Below are positions 14,196 through 20,909 of a DNA stretch of 20,909 bases, piece after piece. The notes under the pieces were generated by a model. That model did no database searches. It was not told the origin of the DNA and saw nothing but the letters and a program-made list of their open reading frames with translations. Source of the stretch: DATJFX01 sp035495465 (lineage in GTDB: Bacteria > Patescibacteriota > Doudnabacteria > UBA920 > O2-02-FULL-48-8). The position numbers and the translations under genes were made by a program. Where the stretch lies: assembly GCA_035495465.1 (NCBI GenBank), contig DATJFX010000023.1:1-20909 (forward strand), in the 5' to 3' direction. Position 1 is the first letter of the stretch; the number at the start of each line of letters is the position of its first letter.

Positions 14196-15053
14196 TTATT
14201 TGACTAAAACATCTAAAATAATGCTGAACGGCAGCAGTGAGATGACGAACAGGGAAATAAAAAACATTTTTCGCGCCCAAGCCTTATGATCGGTTCTGAT
14301 ATTGGATCCTTTTAATCCATAGAAAAGCCAATACAAACTGATTGCGAGCATAGGAAGAAAATATGTTAAGCCGGCGTAGTGGAAAAAATAGAGAGCTGAA
14401 ATAGCCAGGATAAATACGACTATAAAACCAAGAATATTGATTTTAGTAAAATTTATACCTTTTTTTGCAGGGAGCACGGGAATATCCGCCGCCTCGTAAT
14501 CTTCTAAGCGAAAAATCGCGATAGAGTAAAAATGCGGCATCTGCCAAAGGATTAAAATTAAACCTAAAAGCCAGGCGCCTAAATCTAATTTATTGCTGAC
14601 CGCGACATAGCCGACTACTGGCGGGACGGCGCCCGCAATACTGCCTACCAAAGTCGCATAAACTGAACGAGGCTTGAGTGGCGTATAAATAAAAACGTAA
14701 ATTACGAAACCCGTGAGGGCTACGGCCCAGGCCAAATTATTTGCGTGATTAGCAAGAGCAATTGATCCTAAGATTAACAGAACAAGCGCGTAAATAATTG
14801 CATTGGTTTTTGAAACAGCCCCAGTAACCAAAGCCCGGTTCTGGGTTCTTGCCATTTTGGCGTCAATTTTTTGATCGGCTAAATTGTTCAAAACACATGC
14901 GGAGCCGACGACCAGAGAAATGCCAATCAAGGCCCCGATAAACACAGGCCACACAATCCGCCCGCCCGACGCTAACATCAAACCGCCAATAGTGGTTAAG
15001 AGGTTGCCGTAGATTATCCCGGGTTTAGTCAGGTTGTAATAAGCTTTGATCAC
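14196..15053 (-). CDS. cyoE: Protoheme IX farnesyltransferase (heme O synthase)
   Basis: A 285-residue UbiA-family prenyltransferase with about nine membrane helices. It starts with the family segment YYNLTKPGII, and the NNLADQKID motif (56-64) supplies the Asp-rich prenyl diphosphate/Mg site. YTPLKPRS and GAVPPVVGY are typical of heme O synthases. It adds a farnesyl chain to heme B, making the heme O needed by the CyoB oxygen-reducing site. The gene is the last of the cyo operon and overlaps cyoD by four bases (ATGA), which fits coupled translation. No cox15-like heme A synthase is seen, consistent with a bo-type rather than an aa3-type enzyme. Confidence 0.95.
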   Translation of the reverse strand: MIKAYYNLTKPGIIYGNLLTTIGGLMLASGGRIVWPVFIGALIGISLVVGSACVLNNLADQKIDAKMARTQNRALVTGAVSKTNAIIYALVLLILGSIALANHANNLAWAVALTGFVIYVFIYTPLKPRSVYATLVGSIAGAVPPVVGYVAVSNKLDLGAWLLGLILILWQMPHFYSIAIFRLEDYEAADIPVLPAKKGINFTKINILGFIVVFILAISALYFFHYAGLTYFLPMLAISLYWLFYGLKGSNIRTDHKAWARKMFFISLFVISLLPFSIILDVLVK

Positions 15054-15391
15054 TTCTGAAATCCTTCTGTTTGAAGGATATAGGAATCAAGCTGTTGGGG
15101 GGACATGTGCCGATAATCCAGGTTCTGCATAATCCAAAGAGAGCCTAATATAAGAATCAAAACTACTCCTACGGTAGAAATAAAAATCGACAAATTCCAT
15201 CGATTATTTGCCTCAAGATTTAGGTGAAGGAAAAAAGTTAACTGCACCCATAATTGAATTAAAGCCAAGAGGATTAAACAGAAAATTAAGTTTTTTCCTT
15301 CCAAAATATGGCGCAAAACCAAAGTGAAGGAACACAGGGTTAGTCCAAGGCTTAGAAAAAATCCGATAAAATATGATTTTAAAGTTTCCAT
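15050..15391 (-). CDS. cyoD: Quinol oxidase bo-type, subunit IV
   Basis: A 113-residue three-helix membrane protein matching CyoD in length and pattern: SYFIGFFLSLGLTL in helix 1, LALIQLWVQLTFFLHL in helix 2, and WNLSIFIST ahead of helix 3. CyoD supports assembly of the CuB centre and stability of the oxidase. The gene begins immediately after the cyoC stop and overlaps cyoE by four bases. Compared with E. coli the C-terminal tail is longer (to TEGFQK). Its call rests on both sequence pattern and position. Confidence 0.9.
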   Translation of the reverse strand: METLKSYFIGFFLSLGLTLCSFTLVLRHILEGKNLIFCLILLALIQLWVQLTFFLHLNLEANNRWNLSIFISTVGVVLILILGSLWIMQNLDYRHMSPQQLDSYILQTEGFQK

Positions 15392-15961
15392 TTATTTGAG
15401 TGGCACTAAATACACAATTGTAAAAATAAAAATCCATATGACATCCAGAAAATGCCAGAACAGGCTAAATCGGGTAAGTTTAGAGGCAATGTGCGGGCTG
15501 AGTCCTTTTACCCAGATCTGGATGAGGGCCACTAAAAGCCAGAGCAATCCCACAGCAATATGCAATCCATGCGTGCCGACTAAACTAAAATACGAGGAAA
15601 GGGCAGCGTTGGTTTGGAAACTATGACCTTCGGCGATCAAGTGCGAAAATTCACTTAATTCTAAAACAAGAAATGACACGCCTAATCCAAAAGTTACCAA
15701 AAGCCAGCCAATAGTTTGCTTGGTATTTTCATGGTTAACCGCCAACAAACTTAGTCCGCAGGTAAAGCTGCTGGTTAATAAAATCAAAGTCTCTTTTAAA
15801 ACTAAAGGTAAACTGAATAATGAAGACAAAGGCAGGCCGCCATAAGTATTACCCCGCAGTACTGCGAAAGTGGCGAAGAGCACCGCAAACATGATTAAAT
15901 CTGTCATCAAATAAACCCAGAATCCAAAAATTACTTTATTCTGCGTATCAAATTTTTCCAT
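15392..15961 (-). CDS. cyoC: Quinol oxidase bo-type, subunit III
   Basis: A 189-residue five-helix protein typical of CyoC. Helix 1 contains FWVYLMTDLIMFAVLFATF. Later segments include LLTSSFTCGLSLLA, the ELSEFSHLIAEGHSFQTNAALSSYF region and GTHGLHIAVGLLW, and the final HFLDVIWIFIFTIVY. Subunit III stabilises subunit I and its proton-uptake path. The gene overlaps the end of cyoB by 14 bases and abuts cyoD directly. Length is close to the E. coli protein. Confidence 0.95.
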   Translation of the reverse strand: MEKFDTQNKVIFGFWVYLMTDLIMFAVLFATFAVLRGNTYGGLPLSSLFSLPLVLKETLILLTSSFTCGLSLLAVNHENTKQTIGWLLVTFGLGVSFLVLELSEFSHLIAEGHSFQTNAALSSYFSLVGTHGLHIAVGLLWLLVALIQIWVKGLSPHIASKLTRFSLFWHFLDVIWIFIFTIVYLVPLK

Positions 15962-17924
15962 AATTTTTTCGATTAGCTTCTATTTGCGCGATTTCTGCCG
16001 CGGTCACCACATACTCTGTTTCTTCTTCAAATGAACGAATAATTACGCACATGATCGATCCAATCAGTCCGACGACAATCAGCCAAGTGATATGCCAGAC
16101 AAAAGCAAATCCTACCAGAAAAACAAAGCCTGAAAGATAGATGCCCATCGCTGTATTTTTTGGCATGTGAATGTCCTGATAGTTTGTAGAAACCGGTTTG
16201 CCTTCTTTTTTTATTTCCCAGAAAGCATCTCGGTTGGTTACAGCGGGGATAATAGCAAAATTATAAAAAGGCGGCGGAGAAGAAGTAGCCCATTCCAAGG
16301 ATCGGCCATTCCACGGATCGCCGGTCAAATCCAAATTTTTCTTTCGTTGTCGGAAACTGATAATTATTTGTAAGATCTGTAAGAGTGCGCCGCAACAAAT
16401 GATCACCAATCCAACGCCTGCCACAATAAACAATCCTTGCCAGCCCGAAGCATCATAATGATCGAGCCGCCGGGTAGCGCCCATAAATCCTAAAAGATAC
16501 AAGGGCACAAATGCTGTGAAGAAGCCGCAGATCCAGCACCAAAATGCGTACTTACCTAAAGTTTCATTGAGTTTAAAACCCGTAACTTTCGGAAACCAAT
16601 AAGTGATACCGGCGAAAATTCCAAACAAGGCGCCGCCGACAATCATGGTATGAAAATGCGCCACTAAAAATAAACTGTTATGCAATTGAAAATCCGCGCC
16701 CGGCAAAGACAGCAAAACTCCGGCCATGCCTCCGAGAGTAAAAGTAGCGACAAATCCTAAAAACCAGTACATCGGGGTAGTAAAAATAATCCGGCCCCGA
16801 TACATGGTTAAAAGCCAGTTAAAAATCTGAGATCCGGTCGGGATAGCGATAAACATAGTCATAATGCCAAAAAAGGCATTTACATCGGCAGCCGCACCCA
16901 TGGTGAAAAAATGATGGAGCCAAACAGAAAAAGATAAGGCTGTGATAGCAAGCGCGGCAATCACTAATGAAACATAGCTATATAATCGCTTTTGGGAAAA
17001 TGTAGAGACAACTTCTGAAAAAATTCCGAAGGCGGGTAAGATTAAAACATAAACTTCCGGATGGCCCCATGACCAGATCAGATTTATATACATCATGGGA
17101 TTGCCGCCAAAATCCGAAGTGAAGAAATGCATGCCGAAATATCGATCTGCAAAAAGTAAGGCAATAGTCATGGACAATATCGGAAATATGGAAACAATTA
17201 ATACGGAACTGCATAAAGCGTTCCAGGTAAACAAAGGCATTTTCATCAAAGTCATGCCAGGCGCGCGCATTTTCAGAATAGTTACGAGAAAATTTATGCC
17301 ACCGATCAAAGTTCCCAGCCCCGAAACTTGCAAGCTCCAGATCCAATAATCCACTCCCACCCCGGGATTAAATTGGAGCTCAGAAAGCGGTGGCTGCGCG
17401 AGCCAGCCTACCGCTGCAAAATCCCCGCCAATCATAAAAAACATATTGATCAGCAAAGCCCCAGCCACGTAGAGCCAAAAACCTAAAGAATTTAAAAAAG
17501 GAAAAGCCAAATCCCGCGCGCCGATCTGCAACGGAACGATAATATTGAGCAAACCGAACAGAAATCCCATGGTCACAAAGAAAATCATAATATCGCCATG
17601 AGCTGTGAAAACCTGTTGAAAATGATCCGGCGTGAGATAACCATGGTGCGCGCCGGAAGAAAAAATTTGCTGCAGCCAAATCATGCCGGCATCAATTGCG
17701 CCGCGCAAAAACATCAGTGTGGCGACGATAATATACATGATTCCGATTTTTTTCGGATCCGTGGAAGTTAGCCATTCCTTCCAAAGCCAGGTCCAGCGTT
17801 TATAATAAGTTATGAAAAAAGCCACAACGCCTGCGCCTAAGAGAATAGAAGCACTCGCACCGATCGTATACCAGGCGTGCGGGAGGGCGTCTAATGTTAT
17901 TTTTCCGAAAATAAAATTTGTCAT
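15948..17924 (-). CDS. cyoB: Quinol oxidase bo-type, subunit I (heme-copper oxidase)
   Basis: A 658-residue, about 15-helix subunit I of the A-type heme-copper family. His109 and a His in VAHFHTM are low-spin and high-spin heme ligands; CuB is held by His288 in WGHPEVY and the HH of WLHHFFTM; Tyr292 is the His-Tyr cross-link partner. Ubiquinol-site residues Arg74, Asp78, His101 and Gln104 match those of E. coli CyoB. D-channel residues Asn127, Asp138 and Asn145, and Glu290, are present. The oddity is PTGSQIFNW: Gln366 (codon 16827-16829) replaces the Lys of the K-channel (E. coli Lys362), with Ser before it. It should oxidise quinol and reduce oxygen to water, with proton pumping uncertain. 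It overlaps cyoA by four bases (ATGA). Confidence 0.96.
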   Translation of the reverse strand: MTNFIFGKITLDALPHAWYTIGASASILLGAGVVAFFITYYKRWTWLWKEWLTSTDPKKIGIMYIIVATLMFLRGAIDAGMIWLQQIFSSGAHHGYLTPDHFQQVFTAHGDIMIFFVTMGFLFGLLNIIVPLQIGARDLAFPFLNSLGFWLYVAGALLINMFFMIGGDFAAVGWLAQPPLSELQFNPGVGVDYWIWSLQVSGLGTLIGGINFLVTILKMRAPGMTLMKMPLFTWNALCSSVLIVSIFPILSMTIALLFADRYFGMHFFTSDFGGNPMMYINLIWSWGHPEVYVLILPAFGIFSEVVSTFSQKRLYSYVSLVIAALAITALSFSVWLHHFFTMGAAADVNAFFGIMTMFIAIPTGSQIFNWLLTMYRGRIIFTTPMYWFLGFVATFTLGGMAGVLLSLPGADFQLHNSLFLVAHFHTMIVGGALFGIFAGITYWFPKVTGFKLNETLGKYAFWCWICGFFTAFVPLYLLGFMGATRRLDHYDASGWQGLFIVAGVGLVIICCGALLQILQIIISFRQRKKNLDLTGDPWNGRSLEWATSSPPPFYNFAIIPAVTNRDAFWEIKKEGKPVSTNYQDIHMPKNTAMGIYLSGFVFLVGFAFVWHITWLIVVGLIGSIMCVIIRSFEEETEYVVTAAEIAQIEANRKNYGKI

Positions 17925-18841
17925 GGCATGATCATCCCGTGCATATGCATAGCAGGAGACGAGATAGGCATCATAAATTTCATCATGATGTTGTCAAATA
18001 AATTTGGATCCGTATAGGAATAAAACTTTCTGGGATTGTCTGAACTCGCTTGAACTAGTTTATCGTATTCTTGCTGGTTTAATACAAAAGGAGACTGTTT
18101 GACCGCTTGAACCCATTGGTTAAAATCCGCTTCAGTGACGGATTTGGCGATAAATTTCATGCCGGCAAATCCGGCGCCATTGATTTCTGCAGCAGATCCT
18201 TGATATTCACCGATTTCGTCAGCCATCAGATGAAGTTGAGTCTGCATTCCAGCCATGGAATACATCTGCCCGCCGAGCTGGGGGATCCAAAAAGAATTCA
18301 TGGGAGCATCGCTAGTCAACACAAAATTAATCGGCGTGTGATTGGCAAATTCGATAAAATTTACCGTGGCGATATGCTGCTCAGGATATATAAATAACCA
18401 TTTCCATCTAAGAGATACGACTTGGATAGTGATGGGCGATGCTTGGGACGGAAGAGGTTTGTAAGGATCTAAAGCATGGGTGCTTTTCCAATTTAAAGTT
18501 GCCAGCACGCAGACTAACGCGATTAAAATGCCCCACCAGGAAAAAGTGGTTAGTGGGCTATGTTTTTCATCAGGAGTATATTTAGCTTTTTTATTACCGG
18601 CTCGATATTTCCAGGCAATGAAAAAAGTTGCGATAAACACCGGGATGACCAAGGTCAGCATTAGTAACACGGCGGTAAAAATAAGCTTCCTTTGTTGACT
18701 GGCAATCGGGCCTTTGGGATTTAAAAGAGCAAAGTTACTTCCATGCACTAACAGTAATATCACTAAAGCCACATCCGTAGCGATAAGGATAAAACAGGCA
18801 ATTATGACTTTTTGCGTGGTTTTTGTTGCTCGGTTCGGCAT
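17921..18841 (-). CDS. cyoA: Quinol oxidase bo-type, subunit II
   Basis: A 306-residue subunit II. An N-terminal hydrophobic segment (about 12-32) and two further helices (about 53-76 and 99-117) precede a cupredoxin domain outside the membrane: WKWLFIYPEQHIATVNFI, MNSFWIPQLGGQMY and MAGMQTQLHL. The CuA-binding Cys/His cluster is missing (GAGFAGMKF in its place), as expected for a quinol rather than a cytochrome c oxidase. The E. coli lipobox Cys is replaced by Ser35 (HGSNFALLNPKG), so the protein is probably not lipidated. The Met/His-rich end (HMHGMIMP) resembles the E. coli tail and may bind copper. It heads the cyo operon behind a consensus promoter. Confidence 0.95.
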   Translation of the reverse strand: MPNRATKTTQKVIIACFILIATDVALVILLLVHGSNFALLNPKGPIASQQRKLIFTAVLLMLTLVIPVFIATFFIAWKYRAGNKKAKYTPDEKHSPLTTFSWWGILIALVCVLATLNWKSTHALDPYKPLPSQASPITIQVVSLRWKWLFIYPEQHIATVNFIEFANHTPINFVLTSDAPMNSFWIPQLGGQMYSMAGMQTQLHLMADEIGEYQGSAAEINGAGFAGMKFIAKSVTEADFNQWVQAVKQSPFVLNQQEYDKLVQASSDNPRKFYSYTDPNLFDNIMMKFMMPISSPAMHMHGMIMP

Positions 18842-18876
18842 GCGGAAGCGTTTATTTTCAATTAGTCTAGATAGTT

Positions 18877-18905
18877 ATTATAACAATTAGGTAATACTTA
18901 GTAAA
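18877..18905 (-). promoter_or_regulatory. Promoter of the cyoABCDE operon
   Basis: On the minus strand TTTACT (18900-18905), 17 bases, then TATAAT (18877-18882), which is also extended by TGT just ahead. Its -35 box lies next to the divergent dsbB -10 region, so the two promoters are nearly back to back. Leader length is about 28 bases with no Shine-Dalgarno. Confidence 0.7.
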
Positions 18906-18918
18906 AATTGGCAAAGTT

Positions 18919-18927
18919 TGATATAAT
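18919..18927 (+). promoter_or_regulatory. Extended -10, leaderless promoter of dsbB
   Basis: TGATATAAT is a perfect extended -10 element. Six bases (AGGATT) separate it from the ATG at 18934, so the predicted transcription start is the A of the start codon. Confidence 0.65.
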
Positions 18928-18933
18928 AGGATT

Positions 18934-19341
18934 ATGAAGAAAACATTATTATATATTGCTTGGACCCAAGCCCTAGTCGCCACTTTAGGCAGTTTATTTT
19001 TAAGCGAGGTCCTGCATTGGACTCCTTGCATACTTTGCTGGTATCAGAGAATTTGCATGTATCCTTTAGTAATAATATTAGGAGTCGGGATTTTAAAGGA
19101 GGTTGAAGATATCGAATTTTTTGTTCTTCCACTGACCTTTATCGGTGCGATAATTTCGATTTACCATAACCTACTCATGTATCGAGTAATCCCAGAGGCC
19201 CTATTCCCATGTGCCGGAGGTGTGTCCTGTACAATTCCTTATCATTTTTGGTTTAATTTTTTGACGGTGCCGTTATTAGCATTAACCGGGTTTGTGGTAA
19301 TCACAATTTGTATGTTTATTTATAGGAGAAAAAAAGTATGA
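18934..19341 (+). CDS. dsbB: Disulfide bond formation protein B (DsbB/BdbC)
   Basis: A 135-residue protein with four membrane helices, the short BdbC-like form of DsbB. The first redox pair is Cys32-Ile-Leu-Cys35, followed by WYQRI, where an Arg near the quinone is expected. The second pair is Cys93 and Cys99 in PCAGGVSC on the second outside loop. DsbB reoxidises DsbA and passes the electrons to membrane quinone. The gene is divergent from the quinol oxidase operon and overlaps dsbA by four bases (ATGA). A leaderless mRNA is predicted. Confidence 0.93.
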   Translation: MKKTLLYIAWTQALVATLGSLFLSEVLHWTPCILCWYQRICMYPLVIILGVGILKEVEDIEFFVLPLTFIGAIISIYHNLLMYRVIPEALFPCAGGVSCTIPYHFWFNFLTVPLLALTGFVVITICMFIYRRKKV

Positions 19342-19982
19342 TCAAAAGAATTTTAATTCTCATCTTAATATTAGCAGCGGTTGTAGGAATTGGTTTTTGG
19401 CTTAAATCTATTTCGCCAAATAAGGTCGTATCGAATGCGAATTTAACTGGCGATAAGGTTTACTTCCGACCTTATACTTATATGACTGGAAAAACTGATG
19501 CGAAAGTGACTTTGGTTGAATTTGGGGATTATCAATGTCCTTTTTGCGCCGCCGCTCATCCAACTGTAAAAACCCTGGTGGATAAATACAAGAGCAATCC
19601 GGATTTTAATTTTATCTTCCGGGAATTTCCTCTGTCTCAGCACCCTAACGCGCAAGCGGCCGCAGAAGCAGCAGAATCTGCGGGGGTTCAGGGCAAATAT
19701 TGGGAAATGCATGATTTATTGTATGATCATCAGAACGACTGGTCAGGAACTTTCAATCCAAACAGCACCTTCGAAAGTTATGCCCAGCAGCTCGGTTTGG
19801 ATGGAAGTAAATTTAAAACTGATCTCGAAACCGGGGCTTATATCGACAATATTACACAAGACGAATTGGATGGCGAAGCTTTGGGCGTGAATGCAACCCC
19901 AACATTTTATCTAAATGGCCAACAGATTTCGGATTACAAGACCTTAGACGCAAGCGTTAGCGCGGCCTTAGGTGCGAAATAA
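19338..19982 (+). CDS. Thiol:disulfide oxidoreductase, DsbA/BdbD-like, membrane-anchored
   Basis: A 214-residue thioredoxin-fold protein. N-terminal KR followed by a hydrophobic helix (about 5-22) anchors it in the membrane with the catalytic domain outside. The active site is Cys67-Pro-Phe-Cys70 in GDYQCPFC, and the cis-Pro loop is at Pro188 in NATPTFYLNG. The inserted helical domain (REFPLSQHPNAQAAAEAA and KYWEMHDLLYDH) is typical of BdbD/DsbA-type proteins in which two such segments precede the LGVNATPT motif. It should introduce disulfides into exported proteins and be recharged by the DsbB encoded just upstream. AGGAG at 19324-19328, nine bases before the ATG, is one of the clearer ribosome sites outside the island. 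Confidence 0.92.
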   Translation: MIKRILILILILAAVVGIGFWLKSISPNKVVSNANLTGDKVYFRPYTYMTGKTDAKVTLVEFGDYQCPFCAAAHPTVKTLVDKYKSNPDFNFIFREFPLSQHPNAQAAAEAAESAGVQGKYWEMHDLLYDHQNDWSGTFNPNSTFESYAQQLGLDGSKFKTDLETGAYIDNITQDELDGEALGVNATPTFYLNGQQISDYKTLDASVSAALGAK

Positions 19983-20024
19983 AAATAATTTGGTGAAAAT
20001 TTATTCTTAGGCGGATCATTTAGG

Positions 20025-20055
20025 TTGACATCCTGGCTTTTGCTATTGTTATGGT
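20025..20055 (+). promoter_or_regulatory. Probable promoter of the alpha/beta hydrolase gene
   Basis: A perfect TTGACA (20025-20030) is followed after 19 bases by TATGGT (20050-20055). An extended -10-like TGCTATTGT (20041-20049) is an alternative. The first reading leaves seven bases to the ATG at 20063, which would be another leaderless start. Confidence 0.4.
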
Positions 20056-20062
20056 AAATAAA

Positions 20063-20887
20063 ATGATTGGGATATCTCATAAAACCATCCGAACTCATGA
20101 TGGTTTAGAAATTTATTATGAAACTCATGGATTGGCTGAAGGGAAGTCAATCTTGTTTTTTGTTCACGGTGCGGGCGGGGACGCGGATGCCTGGCAATTT
20201 GTCAGAACACCGTTAATTGATAAAAATTTCGGCGCGATCAGTATGGATCTGCGTGGACATGGATATTCATCCCATCCGCGAGGCGCTTCACAATACGAAA
20301 TCTCAAATATTGTTTCTGATATTGAAAAAATATTGGATGCAGAAAAAATTTCTAAAGTTATTTTGATTGGACATTCCTATGGCGCGGTCATTGCTGCGCA
20401 TTTTGCGCTGGAACGGCCGGATCGATTGGAAAAATTAATCATTATTTCCGGCGGCCACAGCGCTCCTCCTTATTTAAAATTTAAGCCCTTAAAAACTTTA
20501 GCCAACGCGGTTATAAATTTGGCTTCTTTTATGAGCCCGCCTGCTGTGGGTAAGTGGCATTCGCCATATCCGAAAGGCAAAGTGCACAGAGATTATGAAG
20601 CATATGGCTTGGCTCGGACAATTTTTTATAATTCCTGGGGCAGTTATTTATTAACTTCGAAACAAAGCGTAAATTTGGATATTGCTCATAAACTTAGTAA
20701 AATAAAAACACCGACTTTATTGATTGTCGGAACAAAAGACAGTATTTTTCCACACCATGTTTCGAAGCAGATGCAGGAGCAAATTCCAAATTCTAAGTTA
20801 GAGTTAATCGAAGGCGCCAATCACGTAGTAATCCTGAATCACCCGGAAGAAACTGTGAAAATTATTGAAAAGTTTTTAAACGAATAA
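20063..20887 (+). CDS. Alpha/beta hydrolase
   Basis: A 274-residue alpha/beta-hydrolase fold protein. The oxyanion-hole segment VHGAGGDADAW, the strand DLRGHGYS, the nucleophile elbow GHSYG with Ser105, the acid Asp226 in GTKDSIFP and the His254 in GANHVVI complete a catalytic triad. There is no signal peptide, so it should be cytoplasmic. Substrate cannot be deduced; members range from esterases to C-C hydrolases. I chose the ATG at 20063, not the one at 20051, because the upstream one falls within the likely -10 region and adds only four residues (MVNK); either is possible. The 68-base gap from dsbA and its own -35 box suggest separate expression. Confidence 0.88.
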   Translation: MIGISHKTIRTHDGLEIYYETHGLAEGKSILFFVHGAGGDADAWQFVRTPLIDKNFGAISMDLRGHGYSSHPRGASQYEISNIVSDIEKILDAEKISKVILIGHSYGAVIAAHFALERPDRLEKLIIISGGHSAPPYLKFKPLKTLANAVINLASFMSPPAVGKWHSPYPKGKVHRDYEAYGLARTIFYNSWGSYLLTSKQSVNLDIAHKLSKIKTPTLLIVGTKDSIFPHHVSKQMQEQIPNSKLELIEGANHVVILNHPEETVKIIEKFLNE

Positions 20888-20909
20888 AATGCCGACCCTA
20901 CCACAAATT

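Noticed and set aside
1..20909. CRISPR arrays, tRNA, rRNA or riboswitches
   Set aside because: No regularly spaced repeats, cloverleaf-like segments or recognisable aptamer cores were found by eye.

Overview
The window looks like a chromosomal segment from a small-genome bacterium, most plausibly a member of the Patescibacteria (Candidate Phyla Radiation). This is an inference from several things. Genes are tightly packed and often overlap by a few bases. Most native genes have weak or no Shine-Dalgarno sequences, and several have a -10 box so close to the start codon that their mRNA should be leaderless. Proteins are short relative to their families, and a compact GlgA/GH57/phosphorylase set and a stand-alone bo-type quinol oxidase are present. 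TGA is used as a normal stop (for example cyoA and dsbB), so there is no TGA recoding. No rRNA, tRNA, CRISPR array, integrase or insertion sequence was seen.

Layout. 1-1217 (+): 3' part of a GAF/HisKA sensor kinase overlapping a single-domain response regulator. 1210-2196 (-): a YciE/YciF-type ferritin-like protein (DUF892), a small one-helix membrane protein, and a previously easy-to-miss 39-residue Arg/Ser/Gly-rich peptide behind a near-perfect Shine-Dalgarno. 2263-5477 (-): a metallophosphoesterase, a YegS/DgkB-like lipid kinase and an ABC-F ATPase. 5589-8347 (+): a GC-rich two-gene island with its own promoter, strong ribosome binding sites and a strong terminator. It encodes a secreted/transmembrane protein with a LysM-like domain and a divergent FtsZ/tubulin-family GTPase with an extra C-terminal domain. 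8432-13885 (+): glycogen synthase, a GH57 glycoside hydrolase, an alpha-glucan phosphorylase and an exported C39-like cysteine protease-fold protein, ending in a bidirectional terminator. 13923-14177 (-): a small multi-helix membrane protein. 14196-18841 (-): a complete cyoABCDE operon for a bo-type quinol oxidase plus heme O synthase. 18934-19982 (+): dsbB-dsbA, divergent from cyoA. 20063-20887 (+): an alpha/beta hydrolase.

How the parts may work together. The glg genes form an alpha-glucan storage and mobilisation unit. DsbA/DsbB and CyoABCD, divergently arranged across a 92-base region, could form a minimal electron route from envelope thiols through quinone to oxygen. The CyoB here keeps the quinol-site and D-channel residues but has Gln where the K-channel Lys is expected. 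The island is the best candidate for an undescribed system: a cytoplasmic tubulin-fold GTPase co-translated with a membrane protein whose outside part resembles a peptidoglycan-binding LysM domain, which would link cell wall, membrane and a cytoskeletal filament. Family assignments rest on motif recognition by eye; no database search was run.
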